Shown here piece after piece: positions 1 through 9,553 of a stretch of DNA of 64,000 nt. Origin of the DNA: Clostridia bacterium UC5.1-1E11. Its GTDB lineage: Bacteria; Bacillota; Clostridia; Oscillospirales; Acutalibacteraceae. The translations under genes and the position numbers were made by a program. Where the stretch lies: positions 1-64,000 of the forward strand of contig BCAA01000008.1 in NCBI GenBank assembly GCA_001305115.1, written 5' to 3'. Each line of letters begins with the position of its first letter. Positions within the stretch are counted from its first letter, which is position 1. Under the pieces are notes generated by a model. That model had not been told where the DNA came from. It saw only the letters and a list, made by a program, of their open reading frames with translations, and did not search any database.

Positions 1-231
1 CGCGCTTTCATAGAAAACGCCGTAGGCGCGGAAGACGCTGTGCGTCCACCGGGCCAGAGTACGGGAGGTCTATACGACCTTGCCGGTACAGAATGCGCAG
101 ATGCATTGTACGGTGACCGTTGGCTAAGTGGAGAAAGAAAACTCTATAAAAGTGTCGCGGACAGATTTCAATGCTTGGAAATTGGGATTTGTGACCGATA
201 CATAGGCATATTCTCATCCCTAATTCGATAA
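1..231 (+). CDS. Unrecognised open frame, 5' end outside window
   Basis: The frame is open from base 1 to a TAA at 229-231 (76 codons) and is followed after six bases by a strong terminator, so it could be the tail of an upstream gene. I do not recognise the product. It has no domain motif I can name, is rich in Arg and Cys, and uses several codons that are scarce in the neighbouring genes (ATA, AGA, CGA), so it may equally be untranslated RNA or decayed sequence. Extending the sequence upstream would settle it. Confidence 0.25.
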   Translation, partial: RAFIENAVGAEDAVRPPGQSTGGLYDLAGTECADALYGDRWLSGERKLYKSVADRFQCLEIGICDRYIGIFSSLIR

Positions 232-237
232 TGCAGG

Positions 238-280
238 ACACCCTGCCGCATTCCTAAATGTGTTTGCGGCAGGGTGTTTC
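238..280 (+). terminator. Intrinsic terminator upstream of the fab operon
   Basis: A perfect 13-bp stem pairs 238-250 (ACACCCTGCCGCA) with 265-277 across a 14-nt loop and is followed by TTTC. It ends whatever transcript enters from the left edge and isolates the fatty-acid operon. Confidence 0.8.
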
Positions 281-548
281 TATGATCAAACTGTTTTTTG
301 CTCTTATTGGACGGAGTGTATACAGCACTCGCCGTGTTATGGAAGCCTCCCTTCATCCTTTAATATGTCGATTAAATATGTTAGCTTATCATTTCAACGC
401 CAATTGGGAAGGGAATAGTCCAGCTTTCTGGCAAACCTGTTGGAAAATCTCAAGTGTTTTTTGCAATTTTTCATTCCATATAGAGGAAAACATTGTGGTA
501 TAATAAGGATGAAAACTGTTCATGGAGATTTGGAAAAATATTTTTCGC

Positions 549-576
549 TTGACAAAAAATGGATTTGCAATATAAT
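549..576 (+). promoter_or_regulatory. Sigma-A-type promoter of the fatty-acid operon
   Basis: TTGACA (549-554) and TATAAT (571-576) are both perfect, with a 16-bp spacer. Transcription would start near 583, giving a leader of about 150 nt before fabH. In the gene-free stretch 281-735 I see nothing else: no MarR/FabT gene and no convincing FabT or FapR operator. The leader holds a few short GC-rich pairings but no riboswitch family I recognise. Confidence 0.8.
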
Positions 577-735
577 TAAAAAAATTGAAGTATTTTAAAA
601 TGAGCTGTTTTGCACCTGCCGGACGTTTGAAAACGGCTGCGTGGAGTGTGCCCGATTTGGGGAGTTCTCCTGAGGGACCTTGTGGTTCTTCGCACCGCGG
701 ACGGCAATCTAAAAGAGAGAAAGAATGGTGTGCAT

Positions 736-1699
736 ATGAGTTTTCAGATCCTAGGAACGGGAAGTGCCCATCCGGTCTGTTCACAGACAAATGATGACCT
801 CTCTGTGTTCCTGGATACCTCTGATGAATGGATTTCCACGCGAACCGGGATTAAGAGCCGGTATGTCTGTACCACGGAAACCATTTCCGATCTGGCTGTA
901 CAGGCGGGGCGTGCTGCGCTGCAAAATGCAGGAATTACACCAGAAGAACTGGACTTGATCCTCTGTTCTACCATACGCGGCGATTACATAACCCCTGCCT
1001 TGGCTTGCATCGTGCAAAAAGTTTAGGGGCGACATGTCCGGCTTTCGATATTAATGCGGCATGTTCGGGTTTTGTCTATGCGTTAGATGTTGCGGATGGA
1101 TATTTCGTCCGTAAGCGTGTAAAAAGGTTTTGGTTGTCGCTGCTGAAGAGATGTCCAAGTTATTGGATTGGAAGGACCGCAGAACTTGTGTGTTGTTTGG
1201 CGATGCTGCGGGCGCGGCGGTGCTAGGAGAAGGCGAAGGACTGCGCTCTATTCGAATTACGACGACAGGAAATTCGGATGCCTTGCGCATCCCGCATGTG
1301 CGGGGAAGTTCTCCATTTGATAAGACCCAGGCTGAATCCGCGGAGTCCTTCCTATATATGGATGGACAGGAAGTCTACAAATTCGCGGTGGCCGCTATGT
1401 GCAACGATGTGCGCATCGTATTGGAAGAAGCGGGGTTCACGGAGGAGGATGTGGATTACGTGTTGCCACATCAGGCCAATTTGCGCATCATTGAGACAGC
1501 GAAAAAGAAGTTGAACATTCCTGCGGAGAAGTTCCATGTCAATATCAGCCGGTATGGCAATACATCGTCCGCTGGAGTGGCAATCTTAATGGATGAGATG
1601 CATCGTGCAGGGAAGTTTCATCCAGGCGACGTACTGGTGCTTTCGACCTTTGGCGGAGGTTTGACAACAGGCGCCTGTACATTGGTATGGACGGTATAA
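736..1699 (+). CDS. fabH: Beta-ketoacyl-ACP synthase III (two apparent frameshifts)
   Basis: Condenses acetyl-CoA with malonyl-ACP to start fatty-acid chains; a cytosolic thiolase-fold homodimer. The catalytic triad is visible in three consecutive frames: Cys in AACSG (about 1056-1070), His in LPHQAN (about 1460-1480) and Asn in GNTSS (about 1555-1570). The first frame stops at 1026. Adding one A to the A5 run near 1017-1021 gives VQKSLGAT, and adding one A near 1113-1118 gives VKKVLVVAAEE, which restores a single protein of about 320 residues, normal for FabH. Both lesions look like missing bases. ATG 736 is chosen because the protein begins SFQILGTG there. First gene of the operon; fabK follows after 30 bp, with no acpP between them. 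Confidence 0.93.
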
Positions 1700-1729
1700 G
1701 TAAGGATATTTGGAAAGGAGTCGTTTTTT

Positions 1730-2677
1730 ATGATAAAGACACCGATTTGTGAATTGTTGGGCATTGAATACCCGATCTTGCAAGGGGGGATGGCCTGGGT
1801 GGCTGATGCATCCTTGGCTTCCGCGGTATCCAATGCGGGTGGCTTAGGCATCATCGCTGGCATGAATTCCAATGGCGAGCAGCTCCGTACCGAGATCCGC
1901 AAATGCCGCGAATTGACGGACAAACCTTTCGGCGTGAACGTGATGTTGATGAGCCCCTTTGTAGAAGAGGTCGCACGTGTGGTCGTGGAGGAGAAGGTTC
2001 CGGTGCTCACCACGGGAGCAGGGAATCCCGGTAAATATATGCCCGCATGGTTGGAAGCGGGTATCAAGGTGGTACCGGTGGTAGCTTCTGTGGGCGTGGC
2101 CAAACTGGTGGAAAAGCGTGGAGCGGCCGCAGTGATTGCAGAGGGTGGCGAAAGTGGCGGCCATATCGGAGAATTGACTACGATGGCGCTTGTCCCTCAG
2201 GTATGCGATGCGGTAAAGATCCCTGTGATTGCGGCGGGCGGTATTGCAGATGGCCGTCAACTGGCAGCAGCTTTCATGTTGGGCGCTGTAGGGGTGCAGG
2301 TAGGTACCCGTTTCTTGGTGGCGAAGGAATGTACGATTAGTCCTGTTTATAAGGAGAAGATTCTCAAAGCAAAGGATATTGATACGATCAGTACCGGCCG
2401 CCGTTTGGGGCACCCGGTGCGCGCTTTAAAGACGCCGTTTACCCGGGAGTTGGCCCACATGGAATATGATTCCAATATTTCAGACGAGGAGCTTGAGCAG
2501 TTTGGCGTAGGCGCTCTGCGTAAGGCGGCACGTGAGGGGGATGCGCAACACGGTTCGTTCTTGGCAGGTCAAGTTGCGGCGATGGTCCACAAGGAGCAGA
2601 CCGCCAAGGAGATCATCACGGAACTCTTTGAACAGGGAGAACAGGTACTTGGAGGTGCGATGAAATGGGTAAAATAG
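1730..2677 (+). CDS. fabK: Enoyl-ACP reductase II, FMN-dependent
   Basis: Reduces trans-2-enoyl-ACP with NADH through FMN, the last step of each elongation cycle. It is a 315-residue TIM-barrel protein of the nitronate-monooxygenase superfamily. The N-terminal PILQGGMAWV, the SNAGGLGIIAG phosphate-binding segment and the catalytic-His region GGESGGHIGE (about residues 138-147) are characteristic of FabK. A GGAAAGGAG ribosome site precedes ATG 1730. The stop overlaps the fabD start by 13 nt, implying translational coupling. FabK is not homologous to FabI and is known to be insensitive to triclosan; no fabI is in the window. Confidence 0.95.
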   Translation: MIKTPICELLGIEYPILQGGMAWVADASLASAVSNAGGLGIIAGMNSNGEQLRTEIRKCRELTDKPFGVNVMLMSPFVEEVARVVVEEKVPVLTTGAGNPGKYMPAWLEAGIKVVPVVASVGVAKLVEKRGAAAVIAEGGESGGHIGELTTMALVPQVCDAVKIPVIAAGGIADGRQLAAAFMLGAVGVQVGTRFLVAKECTISPVYKEKILKAKDIDTISTGRRLGHPVRALKTPFTRELAHMEYDSNISDEELEQFGVGALRKAAREGDAQHGSFLAGQVAAMVHKEQTAKEIITELFEQGEQVLGGAMKWVK

Positions 2678-3585
2678 CCTTTTTATTCAGTGGCCAAGGC
2701 GCCCAATATCCTGGAATGGGAAAATCGCTTTGTGAAGCCAGCAGTGCTGCGAAAGCGGTATTTGACCTGGCAGATTCTGTGCGTCCTCATACATCTGTAC
2801 AGTGCTTTTCTGGCACCAAAGAAGAACTGAGCCAGACAGAGAACACACAGCCCTGTGTTTACTGTGTCGATTTGGCAGCAGCGGAAGCACTGAAAGCGTG
2901 TGGCATTGTTCCGGATGTGGCAGCTGGTTTTTCGCTCGGAGAAGTGGCGGCGCTAACCTTCTGTGGAGTACTGACTCCGGAAGAGGGGTTTCAGCTGGTT
3001 TGTAAGCGTGCTTCTTTTATGGATGAAGCAGCCCAACGTACCAACGGCGGCATGGCCGCGATTCTTAAGTTGCCGGATGAGCGTGTAGAGGCGCTTTGTG
3101 CAGAACAGAAAGGGACGTATCCGGTCAATTACAACTGCCCTGGGCAGGTGTCGGTGGCGGGGGAAAAGGCAGCACTGGAACGGCTTTGCAAAGCGGTTCA
3201 GGAAGCCGGCGGCCGCGCCGTACCGCTTGCTGTCAGCGGCGGATTTCACTCCCCAATGATGGATTCGGCGGCGGAAAAGATGCAGCTGGAGCTTCAGAAT
3301 GTGGCGGTGTCCGCTCCAACAGTTCCGCTCTATGCCAACTACACCGCAGAGCACTATGCGGCGGATGCGGCAGCAATCAAAGAGAATATCGCCATGCAAG
3401 TGAACCATCCGGTGCCATGGCAGGCAATTTTGAAAAAGATGGCGGAGGAAGGTGTCACCGACTTCGTAGAGGTCGGCCCTGGGAAGACGCTTGCCGGCTT
3501 GGTAAAAAAGACCCTTCCGGGGGTTTCCATCCATCGCGTAGAGGATGCAGAAACCTTACAAGCTACCGTGGAAGCACTAAAATAA
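2665..3585 (+). CDS. fabD: Malonyl-CoA:ACP transacylase
   Basis: Moves malonyl from CoA to ACP to supply extender units. 306 residues, the usual length. The N-terminal FLFSGQGAQYPGMG, the nucleophile elbow GFSLGE (Ser near residue 90) and the second catalytic residue, His in SGGFHSPMM (about residue 194-202), are all present. The residue before the nucleophilic Ser is Phe where the E. coli enzyme has His (GHSLG). I believe this variant occurs in Firmicutes, so I do not read it as inactivating. ATG 2665 lies inside the end of fabK. Confidence 0.95.
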   Translation: MGKIAFLFSGQGAQYPGMGKSLCEASSAAKAVFDLADSVRPHTSVQCFSGTKEELSQTENTQPCVYCVDLAAAEALKACGIVPDVAAGFSLGEVAALTFCGVLTPEEGFQLVCKRASFMDEAAQRTNGGMAAILKLPDERVEALCAEQKGTYPVNYNCPGQVSVAGEKAALERLCKAVQEAGGRAVPLAVSGGFHSPMMDSAAEKMQLELQNVAVSAPTVPLYANYTAEHYAADAAAIKENIAMQVNHPVPWQAILKKMAEEGVTDFVEVGPGKTLAGLVKKTLPGVSIHRVEDAETLQATVEALK

Positions 3586-3618
3586 CACTGAAATCACGAG
3601 ACTAAAGGAGGAATTCTT

Positions 3619-4359
3619 TTGCTGACCAACCAGACAGCCGTGATCACGGGAGGTTCCCGTGGAATCGGCCGCGCGATTGCCCTGAAGATGGCGGAAAACG
3701 GCGCAAATGTAGCGATCGTTTATGCGGGCAATGAGGAAGCCGCCCAGGAAACGTGCGCACTCGCTGCGGAGCACGGCGTAACGGCCAAGGCATATCGCTG
3801 TGATGTGGCGGACTTTGATGCAACAAAGGAGGCCGTGGCACAGATTCTGGCGGACTTCGGACAAATCCATATTTTGGTGAACAATGCCGGTATTACGCGC
3901 GATGGTCTGCTGCTTTCTATGAAGGAAGCAGACTTTGATGCGGTGATCGGCACCAATCTGAAGGGCGCATTCCATATGATTAAGCACTGCTATTCCCATT
4001 TTATGAAGCGCCGCAGCGGAAGAATCATCAATATTTCCTCCGTTTCCGGTCTTATGGGGAATGCGGGACAGGCAAACTATGCGTCCGCAAAAGCCGGTTT
4101 GGTCGGATTGACTAAGACGGTTGCAAAAGAACTCGCATCCCGCAATGTGACTTGTAATGCCATAGCGCCGGGATTTATTGAAACCGACATGACAGCGCAG
4201 CTCAGCGATAAGGTCAAAGAGGGAGCAAATGCAGTCATCCCGCTCAAGCATATGGGAAAACCGGAAGATATTGCAAATTTGGCGGTTTTCCTGGCAGGGG
4301 ATGGCGCTTCCTATATCACTGGTGAGGTCATCCGCGTCGACGGCGGCCTCGGTATGTAA
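3619..4359 (+). CDS. fabG: 3-oxoacyl-ACP reductase
   Basis: NADPH-dependent ketoreductase of the short-chain dehydrogenase family, 246 residues. The Rossmann motif TGGSRGIGRA is at the N-terminus, followed by NNAG (about residue 87), the catalytic Ser in NISSVSG and YASAK (about residues 151-155). The C-terminal half carries the usual IETDMT segment. The start is TTG 3619, eight bases after a strong AAAGGAGG at 3604-3611; no ATG fits. Lies 33 bp after fabD and 20 bp before fabF. Confidence 0.95.
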   Translation: MLTNQTAVITGGSRGIGRAIALKMAENGANVAIVYAGNEEAAQETCALAAEHGVTAKAYRCDVADFDATKEAVAQILADFGQIHILVNNAGITRDGLLLSMKEADFDAVIGTNLKGAFHMIKHCYSHFMKRRSGRIINISSVSGLMGNAGQANYASAKAGLVGLTKTVAKELASRNVTCNAIAPGFIETDMTAQLSDKVKEGANAVIPLKHMGKPEDIANLAVFLAGDGASYITGEVIRVDGGLGM

Positions 4360-4379
4360 ACGTTTGGGGGATTGTAACG

Positions 4380-5615
4380 ATGGAAAAAAGAGTTGTGATT
4401 ACCGGAATTGGCGCGCTTACACCGCTTGGCAATGACATTCCGACCTCTTGGGAAAACCTGATTGCAGGCAAAAACGGCATTGCGAAGATTACAAAATTTG
4501 ATACCTCCAACAGCAAAGTGAATATTGCAGCAGAGGTCAAGGGGTTTGATCCGCTTCAATATATTGAAAAGGCACAGGTGCGCAAATTGGATCGATTCAC
4601 CCAGTATGCCATTGCCGCTTCTGCACAAGCAATGCAGGACAGTGGCATCGAGGGGAAGGTGAAACCGGAGCGCCTGGGGGTTTATATCGGGACCGGTGTG
4701 GGCGGTATGGACACCTTTGTAGAAGAGGTCACTAAGTTGCTCAACAAGGGCCCGAAAGGGATTTCGCCGTTTTTCATCACAAAGATGATTACCAATATCG
4801 CCTCCGGCAATGTCGCAATCCGGTACAATGCGAAGGGTCCGTCCATGTGCGTTGTAACGGCATGCGCGACTTCGGCACATGCGGTTGGCGAAGCATTCCG
4901 CGCGATCAAGCACGGTTACGCGGATGCAATCCTTGCAGGTGGTACGGAAGCGACCATCAATGAAATGGCAACCGCCGGCTTTGCAAATTGCATGGCGTTG
5001 TGTACAAGCAACGATCCGGAGACTGCATGCACCCCGTTTGATAAGCGCCGCAGTGGCTTTGTCATGGGCGAGGGCAGCGCGGTCATGGTTTTGGAAGAAT
5101 ACGAGCATGCAATTGCACGCGGTGCGAAGATTTACGCCGAATTGGTCGGTTATGGAAACACAAATGACGCGCACCATGTGACAGCGCCAGACCCCGAGGC
5201 GGATGGTCCAGCCAATGCAATCCGGTTGGCGATTGCAGAGGCACAGATGCCAGAGGATGCCTCCCTGTATATCAACGCGCATGGAACCAGCACGCCGCTG
5301 AACGATAAGACGGAGACGCTGGCCTTTAAAAAGGCTTTGGGACAAAAAGCGTATGAGGCGGTCATCAGCTCTACAAAGTCGATGACCGGTCACATGTTGG
5401 GGGCAACGGGCGCATTTGAGGCGATTGTGTGTGCTTTGGCGTTACAGAATAGCATTGTTCCGCCGACCATCCATTATCAAGAGCCGGACCCGGACTGCGA
5501 CCTCGACTATACGCCCAATACAGCGCGCAAGGTGGATCTGGATTATGCACTGTCCACCAACCTTGGCTTCGGCGGACACAACGCATGTTTGGTCCTCAAG
5601 AAGTACAAAGGTTAA
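4380..5615 (+). CDS. fabF: Beta-ketoacyl-ACP synthase II
   Basis: Elongating condensing enzyme that joins acyl-ACP to malonyl-ACP, 411 residues. The thiolase-fold triad is complete: Cys in VTACATSAH (about residue 163), His in NAHGTSTPLND (about 303) and His in SMTGHMLGATG (about 340). The N-terminus KRVVITGIGALTPLG is classic for KAS II. Begins 20 bp after fabG with a GGGGG-type ribosome site. It is the only KAS I/II in the operon, so it probably serves all elongation rounds. Confidence 0.96.
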   Translation: MEKRVVITGIGALTPLGNDIPTSWENLIAGKNGIAKITKFDTSNSKVNIAAEVKGFDPLQYIEKAQVRKLDRFTQYAIAASAQAMQDSGIEGKVKPERLGVYIGTGVGGMDTFVEEVTKLLNKGPKGISPFFITKMITNIASGNVAIRYNAKGPSMCVVTACATSAHAVGEAFRAIKHGYADAILAGGTEATINEMATAGFANCMALCTSNDPETACTPFDKRRSGFVMGEGSAVMVLEEYEHAIARGAKIYAELVGYGNTNDAHHVTAPDPEADGPANAIRLAIAEAQMPEDASLYINAHGTSTPLNDKTETLAFKKALGQKAYEAVISSTKSMTGHMLGATGAFEAIVCALALQNSIVPPTIHYQEPDPDCDLDYTPNTARKVDLDYALSTNLGFGGHNACLVLKKYKG

Positions 5616-5627
5616 GGAGGTAGTGTC

Positions 5628-6082
5628 ATGAAGATCGAAGAAATTCGAGAGCTGGCACAGATTATGAAGGAAAATGGACTGGGCGTCCTGGAACTACAAG
5701 AGGACGGAACCAGCCTTCGTTTGGAAACTGCTTGCGCGACGGCTCCCGTGGTTCAGGCAGTGGTGCCTGCCGCCGCCCCTGCGCGCCCGCCCCGGCTCCA
5801 ACAGCTCCGGCAACCGCGCAGGATGGGACGCCGGTGGACTTCAACAATCTCAAAGAGGTCAAGTCGCCGATGGTCGGCATGTTTTATCAGGCTCCTTCCC
5901 CGGAGGCGGCCCCCTACGTCCGTGTCGGCAGCAAGGTGAAAAAGGGCGATGTGCTCTGTGTTATTGAGGCAATGAAGCTTCTCAATGAGATCACTGCGGA
6001 TACGGATGGCGAAATTGTAGATGTTTGTGTTGAGAATGGGCAGTTGGTAGAGTATGGCCAGGTGCTCTTTAAGATTTTTTAA
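5628..6082 (+). CDS. accB: Biotin carboxyl carrier protein of acetyl-CoA carboxylase (one apparent frameshift)
   Basis: Carries biotin between the AccC carboxylase and the AccDA transferase. The N-terminus [17 protein letters not shown] is typical of AccB. It is followed by an Ala/Pro-rich linker and, in the next frame, the biotinyl domain with [13 protein letters not shown] and the biotin-accepting Lys in EAMKLLNE. The frame changes inside the linker near 5775-5800, in a C-rich stretch, and a single missing base would explain it. Restored length is about 151 residues, normal for AccB. Starts 12 bp after fabF behind AAGGAGG. Confidence 0.92.
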
Positions 6083-6102
6083 ATGCTGGGGGAGAGGAAC
6101 CG

Positions 6103-6513
6103 ATGACAAAAGAAGAGTTGAAAGAGGTTCTGCCGCATCGCGAGCCGATGCTCTTGCTGGATGAGGCAACCAAAATCGAGGACAACCTAGCAGAGGGTAA
6201 GTATACGGTGCGCGGCGATGAATGGTTTTTGCAAGGGCACTTTCCAGGGAACCCAGTGGTTCCAGGGGTCATTCAATGCGAGATGATGGCGCAGACCTGC
6301 TGTGTTTTGTTGGTAGAGGATGTCAAGGGGCATACCCCGCTCTACGGCGGCCTGGATAAGGTGCGCTTTAAGGGGCAAGTAAAACCCGGCGATACCATAG
6401 TGTTCCACTGCAGTGCGACCGGGCGGCGTGGACCGTTCTGCTTTGCAAAGGGCGAAGGGCGTGTCAACGGCAAGGTAGTGGTCAAAGGAGAGCTCTCCTT
6501 TGCCATTGTTTGA
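6103..6513 (+). CDS. fabZ: 3-hydroxyacyl-ACP dehydratase
   Basis: Hot-dog fold dehydratase converting 3-hydroxyacyl-ACP to trans-2-enoyl-ACP. 136 residues. The active-site helix shows the catalytic His in HFPGNPVVPGV and the Glu in QCEMMAQ. The N-terminal LPHREPMLLLDE is also a FabZ signature. The gene sits between accB and accC, an arrangement common in Firmicutes. No FabA or FabM is present, so any route to unsaturated fatty acids is not visible here. Confidence 0.96.
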   Translation: MTKEELKEVLPHREPMLLLDEATKIEDNLAEGKYTVRGDEWFLQGHFPGNPVVPGVIQCEMMAQTCCVLLVEDVKGHTPLYGGLDKVRFKGQVKPGDTIVFHCSATGRRGPFCFAKGEGRVNGKVVVKGELSFAIV

Positions 6514-6546
6514 GCTTGTGAATCTGAGGATAAAGAGGTGTAGGCC

Positions 6547-7890
6547 TTGTTTTCGAAAATATTGATCGCCAACCGCGGGGAAATCGCGGTGCGTATCATC
6601 CGTGCCTGCAAAGAGATGGGGATTTCCACCGTAGCTGTCTTTTCGGAGGCGGATCGCGACGCACTGCATGTGAGTTTGGCGGATGAGAGTATCTGCATTG
6701 GCCCCGCGCCGGTGCAGGACAGCTACCTGAACATGACGGCGATTCTCTCCGCTGCGGAGGCGACGGGCGCTGGCGCCATCCATCCGGGATATGGCCTGCT
6801 CTCTGAAAATGCGAAGTTTGCCGCTTTGTGCGAGGAATGCCATATTGTCTTTATCGGACCGACCTCAAAAGTTATTTCTGAGATGGGCGACAAGGATGCC
6901 GCGCGTAAAACCATGATTGCAGCGGGGGTGCCGGTGGTACCGGGCTGTGAGATGGTAGAGGATCTGGAACAGGCGCACAAGGAAGCGGACCGGATTGGGT
7001 ATCCGCTTTTGGTCAAAGCGCGCGCAGGCGGTGGCGGACGGGGGATTCGCCGCGTAGATCGTTCGGAGGATTTTGAAACGGCGTTTCGTTCTGCATCGCA
7101 GGAAGCACAGTTGGCCTTTGGAGACGGCGGGGTCTACCTGGAAAAATTTGTTGCTCCGGCCAAACATATCGAAATGCAGCTGCTCTGTGACCGCCAAGGA
7201 AACGTGGTCACATTGGGCGAGCGAGAGTGTTCCATCCAGCGCAAAAATCAGAAGTTGATCGAGGAAAGCCCCTCTCCGGCGGTTACCCCGGAACTTCGCC
7301 AGAGAATGGCGGATGCGGCAACCAAGGCTGCAAAGGCGGTTGGGTATACAGGTGTGGGAACGGTGGAATTCCTACTGGACCCTGAGAAAAATTTCTATTT
7401 CATGGAGATGAACACGCGCCTTCAGGTGGAGCATCCGGTCACAGAGATGGTCACCGGTATCGATTTGGTGAAGTGGCAGATTCGTGTCGCCGCAGGAATG
7501 TCTTTGGGCTTTACCCAGGAAGATATCCAGATTTCCGGCCATGCGATTGAGTGCCGCATCAATGCGGAAAATCCAGAACTGAATTTCCGGCCAAGTTGCG
7601 GAAAGATCTCTTTGTTGCATATTCCGGGTGGTCCTTGGGTTCGGTTTGATACGGCATTGTACCAGGATTATCTGGTACCGCCGTTCTATGATTCGCTGAT
7701 CGGCAAGCTGATTGTCCATGCGCCAACGCGTGAAGAGGCTATCCGCAAAATGCAGGCGGCCCTGTGCGAATTGGTGGTCGAAGGCGTGGATCACAACGCA
7801 GAGCTTCACATGGATATTTTGAGTTCTCCGTCGTTCAAGTCCGGAGATTACTATACAAACTTCATGGAATTGCGGGAAAAGAGGGGATAA
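6547..7890 (+). CDS. accC: Biotin carboxylase subunit of acetyl-CoA carboxylase
   Basis: Carboxylates biotin on AccB with ATP and bicarbonate; ATP-grasp fold, 447 residues. The N-terminal domain begins KILIANRGEIAVRIIRA, the glycine-rich ATP loop is KARAGGGGRGIR (about residues 158-169), and the metal/bicarbonate site includes FMEMNTRLQVEHPVTE (about 283-298). The start is TTG 6547 behind AGAGGTG; an ATG start would cut off the first strand. Complete and in one frame. Confidence 0.96.
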   Translation: MFSKILIANRGEIAVRIIRACKEMGISTVAVFSEADRDALHVSLADESICIGPAPVQDSYLNMTAILSAAEATGAGAIHPGYGLLSENAKFAALCEECHIVFIGPTSKVISEMGDKDAARKTMIAAGVPVVPGCEMVEDLEQAHKEADRIGYPLLVKARAGGGGRGIRRVDRSEDFETAFRSASQEAQLAFGDGGVYLEKFVAPAKHIEMQLLCDRQGNVVTLGERECSIQRKNQKLIEESPSPAVTPELRQRMADAATKAAKAVGYTGVGTVEFLLDPEKNFYFMEMNTRLQVEHPVTEMVTGIDLVKWQIRVAAGMSLGFTQEDIQISGHAIECRINAENPELNFRPSCGKISLLHIPGGPWVRFDTALYQDYLVPPFYDSLIGKLIVHAPTREEAIRKMQAALCELVVEGVDHNAELHMDILSSPSFKSGDYYTNFMELREKRG

Positions 7891-7893
7891 TGG

Positions 7894-8784
7894 ATGCTTT
7901 CGAAAAATCTGTTTAAGAAACCAAAGAACGACCTGGAATCGTACGACAAATACACCAAGTCCCCCGCTCCGGATATTCCCAGCGAATTATGCATCTCCTG
8001 TCCGGAGTGTAAGGCGATGCTCTTTACCAGCGAATTAAACGATCATCTGCATGTTTGCCCCAAGTGTGGCCATCATTTTCGCGTAAATGCGCGGCAGCGA
8101 ATCAGCCTGATTGCCGATGAGGATTCATTTGAAGAGCACGATGCAGGAATGCGTTCCCGCAATCTGATTGGCTTTCCAAATTATGATCGTAAGCTGAAAC
8201 ATGCGTATCTGGACAGTGCAGAAAAGGAAGGCGTTGTTTGCGGTACGGCGCGCATCGGTGGGATGAAGTGTTGCCTCTTTGTGATGGAGCCGTATTTTAT
8301 GATGGGAAGTATGGGGACTGTTGTGGGTGAGAAAATTACCCGCCTGTTTGAATATGCCACAGCACATTCCCTCCCGGTAATCGGTTTTACGGTTTCTGGC
8401 GGTGCACGCATGCAGGAGGGAACCCTTTCCCTCATGCAGATGGCAAAGACCAGCGGTGCGGTAAAACGCCACAGCGATGCTGGTAACCTTTATGTGGTTG
8501 TGTTGACCGATCCGACGACCGGTGGGGTGACGGCAAGCTTTGCAATGGAAGCCGATATCACATTGGCAGAGCCAAATGCATTGATCGGCTTTGCGGGGCC
8601 GCGTGTCATCAAACAGACGATGCGGCAAAAGTTGCCCGCAGGATTCCAGCGTGCGGAGTTTCTGTTTGAGAAGGGGTTCGTAGACCAAGTGGTCCAGCGA
8701 AGCGCGCAGAAAGAAGTGTTGACAAAGTTGTTGGCATTGCACGGCGTAACCCCGGAAGGAGGAGCGTCCAATGGAAGCATTTGA
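7894..8784 (+). CDS. accD: Acetyl-CoA carboxylase carboxyltransferase subunit beta
   Basis: Beta half of the carboxyltransferase that moves CO2 from biotin to acetyl-CoA. 296 residues. An N-terminal zinc ribbon has two CxxC pairs (CPEC and CPKCG, about residues 34-58), followed by the crotonase-fold domain with GGARMQEG and DPTTGGV (about 167-210). ATG 7894 lies four bases after the accC stop, and the 3' end overlaps accA by 14 nt, consistent with coupled, stoichiometric synthesis of the AccD-AccA pair. Confidence 0.95.
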   Translation: MLSKNLFKKPKNDLESYDKYTKSPAPDIPSELCISCPECKAMLFTSELNDHLHVCPKCGHHFRVNARQRISLIADEDSFEEHDAGMRSRNLIGFPNYDRKLKHAYLDSAEKEGVVCGTARIGGMKCCLFVMEPYFMMGSMGTVVGEKITRLFEYATAHSLPVIGFTVSGGARMQEGTLSLMQMAKTSGAVKRHSDAGNLYVVVLTDPTTGGVTASFAMEADITLAEPNALIGFAGPRVIKQTMRQKLPAGFQRAEFLFEKGFVDQVVQRSAQKEVLTKLLALHGVTPEGGASNGSI

Positions 8785-9553
8785 GCGTGTACAGGCGGCC
8801 CGTGCCAAAGGGCGGCCGACTGGAACGGATTTCATCAATCATATTTTTGAGGATTTTATCGAGATGCATGGCGATCGCCGCTTTGGAGACGACAAGGCGA
8901 TTGTGGCGGGAATTGCCCGCCTGAACGGCTTGCCCGTTACGGTCATTGCACTGGAGCGCGGCCATGATACAAAGGAAAAATTGTTCCGAAATTTTGGTTC
9001 CGCTCACCCGGAGGGGTATCGGAAAGCACTTCGCCAGATGAAGCTGGCAGAGAAGTTTCATCGTCCTGTGGTCTGTTTTGTCGATACAGCCGGAGCTTTC
9101 TGCGGCATTGCAGCGGAGGAACGTGGACAGGCGCAGGCCATAGCGGAAAATCTCTACGAGATGATGACTCTTAAGACGCCGATACTTTCCATATTCATTG
9201 GCGAAGGCGGCAGTGGCGGAGCGTTGGGCCTTGCGGTGGCCGATGAGGTGTGGATGCTGGAAAATGCCGTCTATTCGGTGATTTCGCCTGAAGGCTGTGC
9301 GAGTATCCTTTGGAAGGACAGTTCTAAGGTGCGGGAGGCGGCTGCATGCCTGCGCATGACGGCGCAAGACCTGCTGGAATTTGGCATTATTGAAAAAGTC
9401 ATTCCGGAGGAGCAGAACCAATTTGAAGAAGTATATCAGAGCTTAAAGGCCGAACTGTATGAGAAGCTTTCTCATAATGCAACGCTTCCCATTCAACAAT
9501 TGCTCGACAACCGTTATAACCGCTTCCGCAGACTGGGGGCGGGAAACGGATGA
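8771..9553 (+). CDS. accA: Acetyl-CoA carboxylase carboxyltransferase subunit alpha
   Basis: Alpha half of the carboxyltransferase, 260 residues. Crotonase fold with DRRFGDDKAIVAG near the N-terminus, DTAGAFCGIAAEERGQ (about residues 109-124) and GEGGSGGALGLAVAD (about 145-159) lining the active site. It is shorter than the E. coli subunit, which has a longer N-terminal helical part; this length is normal for Firmicutes. Starts inside accD and overlaps degV by ATGA. Confidence 0.95.
   Translation: MEAFERVQAARAKGRPTGTDFINHIFEDFIEMHGDRRFGDDKAIVAGIARLNGLPVTVIALERGHDTKEKLFRNFGSAHPEGYRKALRQMKLAEKFHRPVVCFVDTAGAFCGIAAEERGQAQAIAENLYEMMTLKTPILSIFIGEGGSGGALGLAVADEVWMLENAVYSVISPEGCASILWKDSSKVREAAACLRMTAQDLLEFGIIEKVIPEEQNQFEEVYQSLKAELYEKLSHNATLPIQQLLDNRYNRFRRLGAGNG

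Noticed and set aside
577..735. FabT or FapR operator in the fab leader
   Set aside because: A loose TTGAA...TTTAA symmetry near 585-597 does not match either consensus well enough.
4311..5393. Long minus-strand frame inside fabF
   Set aside because: Antisense to a complete KAS II with full active site; no family resemblance.
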